A DNA stretch of 64,000 bases from Epithemia pelagica (GCA_946965045.2 OX337229.1:62001-126000); one strand, 5' to 3'. Counted from the first letter of the stretch, positions 40,881 to 51,402 are shown. Notes: a model not told the origin generated them from the sequence alone. Numbers and translations: made by a program.

Positions 40881-41652
40881 ATGAAAGCCTATACCTTTGA
40901 GGATTTGGATCTGGTATTGACCACATGGAACACTGCCAAAGATGAAACCAAGAACTTTTACGACGAGTTTGGGATGCACTGTATGGAACGGTACGTAAAA
41001 GGCTCAGAACAAAGGCTTGAAGAACATGATGTAATCCTGATCATGGCGGACTGTGCATGACAAGAATTTGGACTCTCACATGTCTTTTTGTCTCCTCCTT
41101 CTGGACCAAACGCAATGACGGCCCCACAGATTGTTTGACTTGGAACCAAGCGTGAAGCAAGCCTTTGGTTGCAAAAGCGAATCCAACGTTGTATCGTGCG
41201 ACATTGTCGCCTGTCATGGCACCTTGTTTGCCACGGTATTGGACACGATTTTGCACATGTTGGGTCCGGCGCCGGATCACGACACCGTCACGACACCCTT
41301 GTTGCACCAAATGGGTCGTCATCATGCCGCCATGGGCATTGCCGCACCGTCCTGGTTTGACGCCATGGGACAAGCCATTGTGTAGGCCCTGGAAACACTG
41401 TTGCAATCAATCAATCGTCCTACCATGCCATTCTGTACATCCTTGACTCTGCGAGAAACTCGTGCCTGGCAAACCGTCTATGCGGCGCTCTCGTCCGAAA
41501 TGCTCCAAGCCATGGGACCCATCGATGATGAAGAAGATGAAGAAGACGAAGAAGAATCCCTCTCCGTTCGTCAAGAGCAGCCACAATATTTGGAGCGAGT
41601 ATCGATCCAAGACACTGTCGAAGAGACCATTTCGATACGACGAGGCCGATAA
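40881..41652 (+). pseudogene. Globin paralogue with one in-frame TAG
   Basis: Exons 40881-40990 and 41130-41652 with a 139-nt intron (GTACGT...CCACAG), at the same position and phase as in the intact globin. The frame encodes YTFEDLDLVLTTWNTAKDE, Phe49 (VKQAFG), distal His66 (ACHGTLFATVLDTILHM) and proximal His102 (MGRHHAAMGI). TAG at 41383-41385 replaces the position of a Tyr in the intact paralogue (LLYALE versus IV-stop-ALE). The frame then continues without further breaks through RETRAWQTVYAALSSEML to TAA at 41652, with an acidic tail absent from the first globin. It is either a very young pseudogene, a sequencing error or a readthrough case. Translation to the TAG would give 121 residues lacking the last helices. 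Confidence 0.8.
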
Positions 41653-41902
41653 AACTGATGTGGTACACACTATCATGTCATCATTCTCTTTGGGAGGAAC
41701 CCACAATGCCACATTGCTCCTGCGGTCGTTGACACAATTCTCTTTTGTTTGAATTCAAACAAAGAAATCAGAGATTTTGAAAAAGCTGTCTACCTGTATA
41801 AATGCTACTAGAAATAATAGAGGAAGGCTTTTGGAACGTTTTGTATTTTTTACTGTATCAACGAACATGGAATATATTATATTTTGTATCGAATGAAACG
41901 CC

Positions 41903-42579
41903 TCATTCTACTACGGGCAGGTACATTTTGGCCACGTCCTGATGAAATAGATTGAAAGAGAACGCATGAGTGAGTATACTACCTTGTGGGGAGCAACAAA
42001 AGTCAAGGAACCAACGCAAACGGTACGTACGTCAATGGCATGATCCAAGGCATTGCATGCCACCTTGGCATTCATGGATTGTTTGGCCTGGACGGCACAT
42101 TGGAGCAGTTGATGATGGGCCTGGAGGGCATCCCTATAATCCTGCTCATTGGCAAAGACACCTTGCGACTTGACGCGTTGACACAAGCCATAATTGCAGA
42201 CTGTATCGATAATCTTTTGACAATGTTCTTCCTTGGTGACAATCCATCGAATCAGTTGATTCATGGCCGTGACATCCCCTTGTTTCTTGTTCAATGTCTG
42301 GCACGACACCATGGCCTCGCGAATCGTCGTGGCCGATTGTCGTAATTCGGCAACCATGGCTGGATCGTCAAAAATACCACACGGAACTTGACAATGTCCG
42401 CCCCGCCAGTGTAGACCCCAACGGCGTTGTTCTTGTTGTTGTTGTGGCTGCTGCTGCTGGCGTGGTGCAAAACGGAGCGACCAGGATGGGAGAGAGGATG
42501 CATCCACTGCCGTACTGGATGTACCAATACCAATCGAGACGAGCAGGAGTACTACAAGAACGTGAATGGGAGAAGCCAT
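41903..42579 (-). CDS. sodN: Nickel superoxide dismutase with secretory presequence, two exons
   Basis: Exons 42031-42579 and 41903-41938 with a 92-nt intron (GTACGTAC...TTTCATCAG) give 194 residues. A signal peptide (VLVVLLLVSIGIGTSSTAVDA) and a Gln-rich linker precede HCQVPCGIFDD, the Ni-binding hook: His62, Cys63 and Cys67 correspond to His1, Cys2 and Cys6 of mature NiSOD. Downstream motifs NQLIRWIVTKEEHCQKIIDT, CQRVK and ALDHAIDDVAKMYLP follow the four-helix bundle of cyanobacterial-type NiSOD. The second exon supplies the final DVAKMYLPVVE. The enzyme converts superoxide to O2 and H2O2, and the N-terminal His must be exposed by proteolysis. Here the hook directly follows Trp-Arg-Gly-Gly. 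The usual Tyr9 is Phe. The presequence suggests plastid or secretory targeting. Confidence 0.9.
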
Positions 42580-43333
42580 GCATCCTTCTTCTTGTGTAGA
42601 TCTCGTTTGAGGATGCTACCGTCCAAACCATGATGCGAGTATGGTCACCGTGACACCAATTGATTTGGATGGCAGAGCCACAAAACTTCAAAATGGCAGA
42701 CACTCGCTCTCCAATCGCAAACCGTCGAGTTACCAATCGGTCGACTAGTTGACTCTCTCGAGTCTGGTTTCCTCTACAACGCCTTCTTCCTTTGAATACT
42801 ACCGTTGTACGACAAACCAAGTGTCGGCTGCCAATCGAAAGATCCACATATCTCTTCCAAAAAAAGATTCTCTCGAGAAGGCTAATGTCTCTTGGCGCGA
42901 TCGAAATGCCGTTTCAAGTTCGCTTGTAGATCGCGTTTATCAGCGCATCATAACCTATCGAAACTATCCACTGGCGAATGGCATGCGGTGTACTCTAGCT
43001 AGAGTAGGTAGATCCACAGTCCATACTAGGAGTGAGCACAAAAACCATCGTCTTCCATTCAAGGTATAATGCTAATATGTAGATTAATGTATTTCGATCA
43101 ATGCCGTTCCGGCAGTGTCGATCTAGGTAGAGAGGTACGTTCCAGTGTTTCCTCCGAATAGTATAGTGTGCTTGGTGTGGTCCCCACCAGGAGTTGGAAT
43201 GGCCCATGTCGAAAACAAAAGAGGCACTCCCAGGCCACTTTAGGTTCTCCAGCAATGTGTTTGTACAAGCAGATTACGGATAATGGAGCATTGTACGACC
43301 GTGTAATCTTGGAGAGCTGCTCACTCTCTGTCA
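42580..43333. other. Intergenic region
   Basis: NiSOD promoter and 3' flank of the next minus-strand gene. No coding frame or repeat is recognised. Confidence 0.4.
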
Positions 43334-44863
43334 TTAGGAGGACGCCGCCGCCGCCGCGGCAACCACTTGTGCACTCGACGATGCTTGTCCGACAAATTGT
43401 GCCAATCGTCGCGAGGGTGCCGAAATGGCTTGACATTTTCGGCGTCGCAGTTGCCACAATTCGTCGACCGTCAAGTGGGGATACCGAGAGGGAGTCACGT
43501 CGGAGTGGACGACCCGCCACAAGGCTTTCCATTGCGCATGCTTTTTCAACACCTTGTGGTGGTGGTTGGTCTCGTTGGACGACGTCAACGGCGAGGACGG
43601 TGTTTGGGTCGAGACGGCGGCCAAGGAAAGCGCCAATCGTTGGACCAATCCAGTCCGAGGGACGGTCGATTGCAAATGCATTCGAAATTCATCCAGTAAC
43701 CGAGGATCCAGCTCCACGATCGCTTCTTCTTCGTCGTCTTCCTCGTCCTCACAATTGTCGGTCTCCTTGGTTGGGTGTGATTCCTGGTCGTTCTTGTTGT
43801 CACTTGTATTGGTTTTGTTGCCGGTGCTTCCAGTCTTTTGTTTCGAGTGTTCTCCTCCCTGCACGGCACATTGGTACACTTGCAACAAGACACTGGGATA
43901 GGAGGATGGATCGAGAAGGGCAGCGCCCTGTCCATATTCCATCCAGACCAATTTGCGCACCTTTTCATAGGCTTGGACGGAATGGAAATGTTTCATGGTA
44001 TTGCATTCGGCCGTGGAATACCACAAGACGGATTCGGTTGTCGTAGAAGTAGTAGTCTTCGTAGAATCGTCGTCCTGGTCGTTGGTTGCAGTTGGAATCA
44101 CGGTCACTTGTGGGTCAAACGAGACGACACGTTGCCCATTTCGGCTGAGGCAACTACTACTGCTGCTTCGCATGGTGGAGGACGACGAATCGTCCAAACC
44201 GACAGTTTCCGAGTCCTTCGTTTGGTTCTGTTTCTTGGTTTTCTGTTTCGTTTGCTTGGACTTTTCGGATGGAATAATGCGACAGGTCTTGTGGTTGTTG
44301 TTGTTCTTGCGTGGCTCCTGTTTTTTACTTGACGTTGACTTGGTACTGTTCGTTGCGTCCTTGGCCTTGTTCTTGTTGTTGCTGTTCGGATTGCTTGTTT
44401 TCAAGGGTCGCAATCGAGAGAGCGACAGCAAGGAGGAGGAGGACGAGGAGGGCTCGGACGCTACTGCTTTGGAAGGACTGGTGGATGCTGTATCCAAAAG
44501 ACTGATGTTGTGATTGTCGTTCTGTTTGCCATTGCTCATGATGCTACTCGGACCATTGGAACTATGGCAACTGGACCATGCCGTACTCCAGGACGAACAA
44601 AATTCATCATCATCGTAGTCAACATCATCACAATCGTCGTGAGGATTCTGTCGTCGTGAGATCAACAATCCTCGTCCTCGTCGGCGGTGCCGACGTTGAC
44701 TGGAACGTCCACCCAGAGACGACAAAAAGGGTAGGCGACGGTTCGGTTCCGAGGACAAGGACAAGCCATCATCAAGGACCAGAGAACGCTTGGATTGGTA
44801 CGGAGACAAGGTCACGGGCGAAATGGGAACATGAGCAGGAGGAGAAGAACGAGGAGAATGCAT
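43334..44863 (-). CDS. Unknown low-complexity protein with WYS and ISxPSR motifs
   Basis: 509 residues from ATG 44863 (MHSPRSSPPAHVP). The first half is Ser/Lys/Asn-rich and disordered. The C-terminal half has ordered blocks: RVVSFDPQVTVIP, SVLWYSTAECNTMKHFHSV, AYEKVRKLVWMEYG, LDPRLLDEFRMHLQSTVP, GLVQRLALSLAAVS and a final ISAPSRRLAQFVGQA. The protein at 50329-51045 shares the order VSFxPQ, WYSxE, a LVQR segment and ISxPSRxxAxxLAQ, so they are members of one family on opposite sides of duplicated block B and in opposite orientation. The function is unknown; the family may be lineage-specific (inference). Confidence 0.65.
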   Translation of the reverse strand: MHSPRSSPPAHVPISPVTLSPYQSKRSLVLDDGLSLSSEPNRRLPFLSSLGGRSSQRRHRRRGRGLLISRRQNPHDDCDDVDYDDDEFCSSWSTAWSSCHSSNGPSSIMSNGKQNDNHNISLLDTASTSPSKAVASEPSSSSSSLLSLSRLRPLKTSNPNSNNKNKAKDATNSTKSTSSKKQEPRKNNNNHKTCRIIPSEKSKQTKQKTKKQNQTKDSETVGLDDSSSSTMRSSSSSCLSRNGQRVVSFDPQVTVIPTATNDQDDDSTKTTTSTTTESVLWYSTAECNTMKHFHSVQAYEKVRKLVWMEYGQGAALLDPSSYPSVLLQVYQCAVQGGEHSKQKTGSTGNKTNTSDNKNDQESHPTKETDNCEDEEDDEEEAIVELDPRLLDEFRMHLQSTVPRTGLVQRLALSLAAVSTQTPSSPLTSSNETNHHHKVLKKHAQWKALWRVVHSDVTPSRYPHLTVDELWQLRRRKCQAISAPSRRLAQFVGQASSSAQVVAAAAAASS

Positions 44864-45154
44864 CTTGAGGAGCCAACAACCCACAAAAGAGCAAGACGAT
44901 GGTGGTGATTGGACTTGTTGTTGTTGTTGTTTTTGTATGTGTGTCTGGGGGGAATGTCAACCAGAGCAGATTACTATCAATGGCGACAAACACAGACAAA
45001 CAAACACAAGTCTCGGAATACGGAAAAAGCGTCGTCTCGAAATCGGCCTCTCTCTTGTCGTGGAATCTACAATCTCTCCCTGTGATTTATTTTTGTGGGA
45101 GGAGGAATCCGTACAAACTACTAGTACTTGGCGGGGCCTCTTTGGAACTCGGTC
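44864..45154. promoter_or_regulatory. Upstream region of the minus-strand WYS-family gene
   Basis: Short spacer between the start codon at 44863 and the left end of block B. Contains a (TTG)n run near 44917-44932. No other feature seen. Confidence 0.35.
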
Positions 45155-46403
45155 AAGTAGGAAGAGCTTCAAAGGCCTTCCTCTCATTCGGAAGTGTGCG
45201 AATAAGACTGTTATCGACAAAACAGATGGATGAAGGCCGCAGTAGCTTTCGTTTACCCAACTATATCGAATTTCGACGATTACATTCGAACGGACTCCTT
45301 CTTTCGAGTACTGCGATCCTTCCATGCCATTCAATGCACTTACAAGAGCACTAGAGTACAACACTGTGTTATTTTCTGTCTTGTCCCAGTACCATGTACC
45401 ATCTGGCATCTGACGTCCCCTTTAGATTAAGGTGATACCCTAAAGTTCGGATCTTCATCTCCAGCCTTCTATATGGCTTCATACATTACTTATACTTTGC
45501 TGGTCGGCAAGTGTAACAAGTTTGGTGTCGAAAGATGTCCATGGTGTCTAACCCAAAAACGATGGTCAGAAAGTTCTGTTTCTGACGTGTGTGGTTGAAC
45601 ACATAAACAATCGCCATTGAAGGAGTAGCTTCACAACCCTACAAATGAGACTCAACTATGCGCACCGTGTGCTCTTTGCTAGAGCTAGTAGACGCAAAAA
45701 GCCCTATCGCGATGAAGAACGGTCCACGGCGCGGTGGGGCGAACGACGCAGATGGTAGTCCCGGGCGTCGCAAAACTCCACCATGTTTCTTCTGTGATGT
45801 TATTCATCGTCATTCATCTACCAATTCGCGATAAAACAATCCTATTCATAATAGATTATATCACTTTGGAAGCGACAGAAGACGTAGGCTACTGATATCG
45901 ATGGCGTTTGAATATCCACTCCAGTGAGAAAGATGCCTCCAATGTTTCGCATGTCATATAGCAATAATATGGTTAAGACAAACTACCCTCGCAAAGAGCT
46001 AGAAGAGCATGTCGCGGCTGTGTCAGAGGCAAAATGACTTGTGTTGATATGGAGCATGCTCATTTTAGCAGCCATATACTACAATCAACACATTCGATTC
46101 ATTCGTTACATTCACCGCTTGCTCAAGAAGACGCCATGATGTTGTTTTCCCACTCAATACGGATAACCACCATTGGCTGAGAAGCTGGAAGCATGCGAGC
46201 TGCTATCAGCAATCCGTTGTTGTGCCCTTGATTTTCTGCTACGCCTTGTTTCGAACCAAGACCGCGCCGTGTTGAGAGCTCTGGAAAGCCGTCCATGTTT
46301 TCTTCGGAATGCAGTGCCACAAGAAGTTCTGACGAATGAAGGACGTTCATTCTCATGACGTCTATGGAGTGGGTCCTTTACCCCAGTGGACTCGTCCTCT
46401 TTG

Positions 46404-46829
46404 CTATGGGCGGCATGTTGCCTCTTCTTTCGTCGGATGTACGCGTACTCTCGACGTTTCCCCACAAACCGTGGTCCCCAAGGCCCCTGCAAATCCGCCC
46501 ACCACAGGACCTACCACTGGACCCAAGACGAAAAAGAAAATTTTGATTCCATGACAAGAAGGGGCTTGCGGACAAGAATAGGAGGACAATGAAAGGTTCG
46601 ATCGCTCCTCACCCAAAACATTGGTGGCATTCGACGGCCCATACTTGTTCTCGAAGTGCAAACGTCTATTCTCTTGATTAGTGTATTGTTGCTCAATGGA
46701 ATTCAAATGCGAGTCATCATCATCATCATTGTTGGTCTCTAACATCCATCTGTCGCTTTCAGAAGTCCTATCGATTGTTCTAGACATCTTCCAGTGCAAA
46801 GGATCAGTCCAGAATTTTGTAGGAGTCAT
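46404..46829 (-). CDS. Small glycine-zipper protein, block B
   Basis: Identical to the block A ORF at 36526-36951 at every residue, including the likely frame problem after the hydrophobic helix. Same reservations apply. Confidence 0.45.
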   Translation of the reverse strand: MTPTKFWTDPLHWKMSRTIDRTSESDRWMLETNNDDDDDSHLNSIEQQYTNQENRRLHFENKYGPSNATNVLGEERSNLSLSSYSCPQAPSCHGIKIFFFVLGPVVGPVVGGFAGALGTTVCGETSRVRVHPTKEEATCRP

Positions 46830-47317
46830 GGGGTTGGGAATTGGGAACTCATTCGTGGAGTGCGCTCTTGGATAGATACTACCTATCACTGAGCGTCATC
46901 CGGGACTTGGTAAAGAATAGAGTCAATCCACTGAGCCCCGACTCAATTTTCTTGTGCGACTGCGGGGGAGCAAGTGTCTTTCGACTTGCGAGTGATTGCA
47001 GGAAACACAGTCGCTCGCGGCTTAAAATTCAAGACCAAGAAGTGCACATGAGAACAGAGGTGCAAAGACCAATGCCTACAAGAGAATAAATGAAAGTCGA
47101 TTGCAATCAAGCCAAAGGCAGGTAGGAGAAGAGGGGCAACACAATTACCTAAAGCAATTATCATTGTCTAATGTAAATCTGGCCATGTCAGTATCTGACG
47201 TAAATCTTGTCATTTAGAATACTTGGTTACACAATCTGTGGATCTTTCACAACGTACAGCCTTTCCAACGATACACAACAAACTAACTGAGCTGCTGAAG
47301 CTTGTCTACTTTTGCGC

Positions 47318-47854
47318 TCAAAGAGCCGTTGCCTGATGAACTGGATACTCGGGCTCAGTCTGAACGTCATTGTCCTTGGTATCATTGTTCGTGTGGTTAT
47401 TACCAGATGTCAATTCTTTCAAACGACGTCGTTCGCGATTCTTGTTGACCGCCTTGGCCCCAAAGGCTCCCGCCAAACCGCCGACCACACCACCCACAGG
47501 TCCCAAGACGGCCAATCCAGCGACTCCACCCACGACACCGTAAGCCACGGTGCGTCGTTTACGGCGAATCTTCATATCCAACAGTTCCGGATATTGAGCA
47601 TATTTGCAGCAAGTGCTGCTGCTACTGCTGCATCGATGAACGGGACGACCGTTCGCTGGAATGATCGTAGTTGTCGTGGTCGTCGTCGTCGTGGTTGGCT
47701 TCACTAGTTCTTCGGTCGAACTATGCGTGTTGGTCGCATTAGTGGTGGGGGGAGAAGTTGATCCCCCCACAACAATTTCGGGTTCCACGACAATCGAAGG
47801 GTCCGAGGATTGACGATGATCGTCAATCGAGAACTTGGAATGGTCGTATGTCAT
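47318..47854 (-). CDS. Glycine-zipper membrane protein, block B
   Basis: 178 residues from ATG 47854, identical in sequence to the ORF at 37440-37976. The two identical copies could double gene dosage if expressed; both keep about 300 bp of the same upstream sequence. Confidence 0.6.
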   Translation of the reverse strand: MTYDHSKFSIDDHRQSSDPSIVVEPEIVVGGSTSPPTTNATNTHSSTEELVKPTTTTTTTTTTIIPANGRPVHRCSSSSSTCCKYAQYPELLDMKIRRKRRTVAYGVVGGVAGLAVLGPVGGVVGGLAGAFGAKAVNKNRERRRLKELTSGNNHTNNDTKDNDVQTEPEYPVHQATAL

Positions 47855-48415
47855 GGTTTCTTTCTTCTTGTTGTTGTTGTTGACCTGAGAGCGAGTGCAC
47901 CAGAGAGGCTGAATTACTTGTCTGTTGGTTGATTTGATAGCGGCCACAACAAGTACAAGAAGAGCGTATTATGAGACAGAGCAATGAAAAATCCTTGAGT
48001 CGTTGCCGATGACGGCAACGAAAGATCCAAGATTTTCATTCCCACCGAGCCAAGTCGCTTTTTGTCACCAAGCCTTCCATGGATTTCAACATGGTTCCTA
48101 GTCCTTCTTTCGAATGAACCCGAGAATCCAACGCATCACTTGGAACCTAAGACACAGAAGATTCGATTGTCCAGAGTAACTCGCTGCGGCTGGACACCTA
48201 GCTGTCGTCCACGACCGCATCTCCCCGCTGACGGACAAGATCGATAAAGGACAAACAAGGGGAGATGTACCTCTCTCGCGATATGCTATGGGGAAGGTAT
48301 AGAAAAGGTGAAAATACACTGCCTGACAAAATTGAACTTTGTATCGCGAATCTCATGCCAATGGCTCTGTCTGCTATATATTCTGGTACGTCGTGGTAAA
48401 CAGCAATCAAACAAG

Positions 48416-48697
48416 ATGAATCTTGCGGCGGCAGCAAAAGAACTAGTTGATTTGGAAAGAAAAGTCCCAGTCCTTTGCGGTTCTTCGACTTGCATGGCTC
48501 GCATTGAAGACTCGTCTTTGTGGAGCAGATCCGCCCTCCGACAGTGCCTTCCCTCACAGGTTTGGTATGACTACATGAAGATGGAAAGCAGGCGTGGCGT
48601 GAACACGGACTTTCGGAGGATATATCATGCTTTTCTACGATATTGGGCCGATATTCATGGCACTACCAGCCAACCACCCATAGATATGAGTAGCTAG
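48416..48697 (+). CDS. Small ORF of unknown function, block B
   Basis: 93 residues, identical to the ORF at 38538-38819. Its end again overlaps the start of the 198-bp tandem array. Confidence 0.4.
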   Translation: MNLAAAAKELVDLERKVPVLCGSSTCMARIEDSSLWSRSALRQCLPSQVWYDYMKMESRRGVNTDFRRIYHAFLRYWADIHGTTSQPPIDMSS

Positions 48698-49300
48698 CAG
48701 CTACCTAGAAGCGGTGATTTCCCAGAAGCCCACGTGTTGTTGTAGAGCGAGGGCGATCGGTTTCTAACGAGACCGTGGGACCAAGCGACAAGTCGTTCGG
48801 CAAGTAAGACCAACCATTTGCGCTCCAGATGCAGCAAAAGGACGAACTCGATCGATCGATCGGATTAGGAGTACTCCAAAGATATGTGTAGCTAGCAGCT
48901 TCCTAGAAGCGGTGATTTCCCAGAAGCCCACGTGTTGTTGTAGAGCGAGGGTGATCGGTTTCTAACGAAACCATGGGACCAAGCGACAAGTCATTCGGCA
49001 AGTAAGACCAACCATTTGCGCTCCAGATGCAGCAAAAGGACGAACTCGATCGATCGATCGGATTAGGAGTACTCCAAAGATATGTGTAGCTAGCAGCTTC
49101 CTAGAAGCGGTGATTTCCCAGAAGCCCACGTGTTGTTGTAGAGCGAGGGCGATCGGTTTCTAACGAAACCATGGGACCAAGCGACAAGTCATTCGGCAAG
49201 TAAGACCAACCATTTGCGCTCTATGCAGCAAAAGGACGAACGTTTGTGCTCGTTCAATTCGAGTAGGAGTACTAACTAGATGCGGTGATTTCCCAAAAGC
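48682..49300. repeat. 198-bp tandem repeat, block B
   Basis: Three full units starting at about 48682, 48880 and 49077, plus a shortened unit from about 49266. One unit more than block A. Each unit carries the CACGTG palindrome. Confidence 0.85.
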
Positions 49301-49639
49301 TCACGTGTTGTTGTAGAGCGTTTCTAACGAAACCATGAGAGCAAGCGACAAGTCGTTTGGCAAGTAAGACCATCATTTTGCTCTCTCTGACGAACTCGAT
49401 TGGAGTAGGAGTAGTATGCTAGAGGTGCTAGACCACATAGCTGGCCGCATGTAGTACTGACCACCCCATGAAATGACCTCCCTCTACAGATTGACTCTAT
49501 AGGAAACTGCGTATGACTCTGCGCGTACAATCTCTTGTATTGACGGAGGGGATGCTGTTTTTCACTTTTTGACACCGATCTTGTCCATCTTTCTTCATTC
49601 TTCACTGCCGACAGTGGGGAAACTCTCCAGCGACCTATC

Positions 49640-50328
49640 GGCACTGCTCCTTTTGATATACAAACTCGGAGTTTTACTATTGTCATAGATTGCGCCCACC
49701 TCTTGATGCAGTACTTTTCTTTAACGATTCTCTCACCCAACCGATTTTAGTTGAAATAAATATACGATTACTGATTGGGCAAGCCCCTGCAATCCTGCGT
49801 ATTTTCTACTTCAATTGGTGTAGACCACGAGGTACTCGTATTCGTTACTCTTTTTACTCGTAGCCCTGCCTCTTGTCCTTGGGCGAACAGTTGATTCTCC
49901 CTATCAGACTATTAGGATAAGATGATGATGTCGACAATGACAAAGCTGACATATCGTTGGGCGCAATGAAGAACTTATTGACTGGGATATGTCAATGATG
50001 CGATAGGTTGTGATGTTTGATTGCTACTACATCTTAGCGCGTTGGCGCTTTACTATGGAGATGGGATGCTTCAAACCGAGGACATGAGAGAAGCAGGGCT
50101 AGCTACCCAACAAATATCAACTTCGGCATCCATGGGGGATGGTTTATTGCCCTATGAGGTACTCGTAGTTTTGTAGGTCCCTACCAAATCCAATGTACCG
50201 TTTGGTTGGCGTAATTTCCATGATATTCATTCTGGTCCCAGTTGACAAAGAGAGACGTTCACCGAGTTGAAGATCCCTCTTATCTGAGCTTTTTGTCAAT
50301 TGCAGTCTGCCTACTCGATTTCGTATTC
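49640..50328. other. Intergenic region
   Basis: Upstream flank of the plus-strand WYS-family gene. The stretch TTTTTGTCAATTGCAG at about 50290-50304 is acceptor-like, so an upstream non-coding or short coding exon is possible. Nothing else recognised. Confidence 0.35.
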
Positions 50329-51045
50329 ATGATCTTCTCCATAGTCGAGAACGACGATCTGACATTGGATTGCTACCACCATTCTCCAACCACCAACACT
50401 GTTCGTCGTCACAAACGAGTCTCGTTTCAACCACAGTCTCCCCTCAATCATTCGTACCAGGACAAGATTGCCATGACGTGGTATCCCAGTCGATTTTCCA
50501 CCAAGAAGGATACCAAACACTTGTGGTACTCCGAACGGTTCCAACTCGAGTACATTCAAGATATCAAGACCATTATTAATGGACCAGATTCCGACTTGTA
50601 CAAGCCGTATCGACGTGGTTTGAAACAAGCTTGGATCGAGGCATGCAATGATTCGACCTCGATGGATTCCTCGTCCTCACACCCCAGTACTGCCATCTTC
50701 CAGCCTCCTGGTAGACCATGTGCAGCCGTGACCTTGGTGGGATTGGAACGCACCTTGGTGCAACGGATACGAGTCGATAAGAAAGTTCGTCGATCCAAAC
50801 TGGCGAATGCCATTTTGAGGCTTCAAGACCGACACCAATGGCACCACGAACTTGGAATGGGTTGCGAGTGTGGCAACCAGTGTACCACCACCAACAACAA
50901 CAACCACATTCACAACAAGAGGGCCCGGCATTGCTGCTGCTTGGAGCAGGATGCCTTGGAACTGGCCCAAGTGTCTCGAGAGATTTCTCGTCCGTCTCGC
51001 ATCTTTGCCAGACACTTGGCGCAATGGACCGCCGCATCATTCTAA
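50329..51045 (+). CDS. Unknown protein with WYS and ISxPSR motifs, second family member
   Basis: 238 residues from ATG 50329 (MIFSIVENDDLTLD). The frame is open upstream to a TTG at 50242, but the acceptor-like site at about 50304 makes the first ATG after it the safer start. Blocks: RVSFQPQ, AMTWYPSRFSTK, HLWYSERFQLEYIQDI, YRRGLKQAWIEACN, LVGLERTLVQRIRVDKKVRR and a C-terminal REISRPSRIFARHLAQW. A His/Cys/Asn-rich insert (GCECGNQC, HCCCLEQD) might bind metal. It is shorter than its paralogue at 43334-44863 because the long N-terminal disordered region is missing. The function is unknown. Confidence 0.65.
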   Translation: MIFSIVENDDLTLDCYHHSPTTNTVRRHKRVSFQPQSPLNHSYQDKIAMTWYPSRFSTKKDTKHLWYSERFQLEYIQDIKTIINGPDSDLYKPYRRGLKQAWIEACNDSTSMDSSSSHPSTAIFQPPGRPCAAVTLVGLERTLVQRIRVDKKVRRSKLANAILRLQDRHQWHHELGMGCECGNQCTTTNNNNHIHNKRARHCCCLEQDALELAQVSREISRPSRIFARHLAQWTAASF

Positions 51046-51357
51046 ACGGAAAAGAGACACACACACACACATGACACCTTTTGGAATGGGTTGCATTTTG
51101 GTTTTGTGGGGATTGGCTTGAACCAATTGCCATGAAAATAGCTTTTATAACAATAGACATTGTTCTTTTTGCCAGTTCGTGTCATTGCCCTCCTCAAAAC
51201 TCGTGCTGTCTTTCTGCAGTTCCATTGCTGGAGTCCATTCGTTTCTTCTCTCCAAGAAAACCGAATGCTTCCATAGTATTAGACAGCCACCCCGTCTTGA
51301 TCACGTGTTAGCCGTCCTGTGATTGATTTCGTTCCCAACAGTTCCGTCCCATTCTTT

Positions 51358-51402
<45 letters not shown>

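Larger units (their letters stand above)
45155..49639. repeat. 4.5-kb duplicated block, copy B
   Basis: Direct duplicate of 35260-39592, offset about 9.88 kb in the core. The gene content is the same; the tandem array has one more 198-bp unit. It is followed by unrelated sequence (GGCACTGCTCC) where copy A is followed by the globin fragment. Confidence 0.9.
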
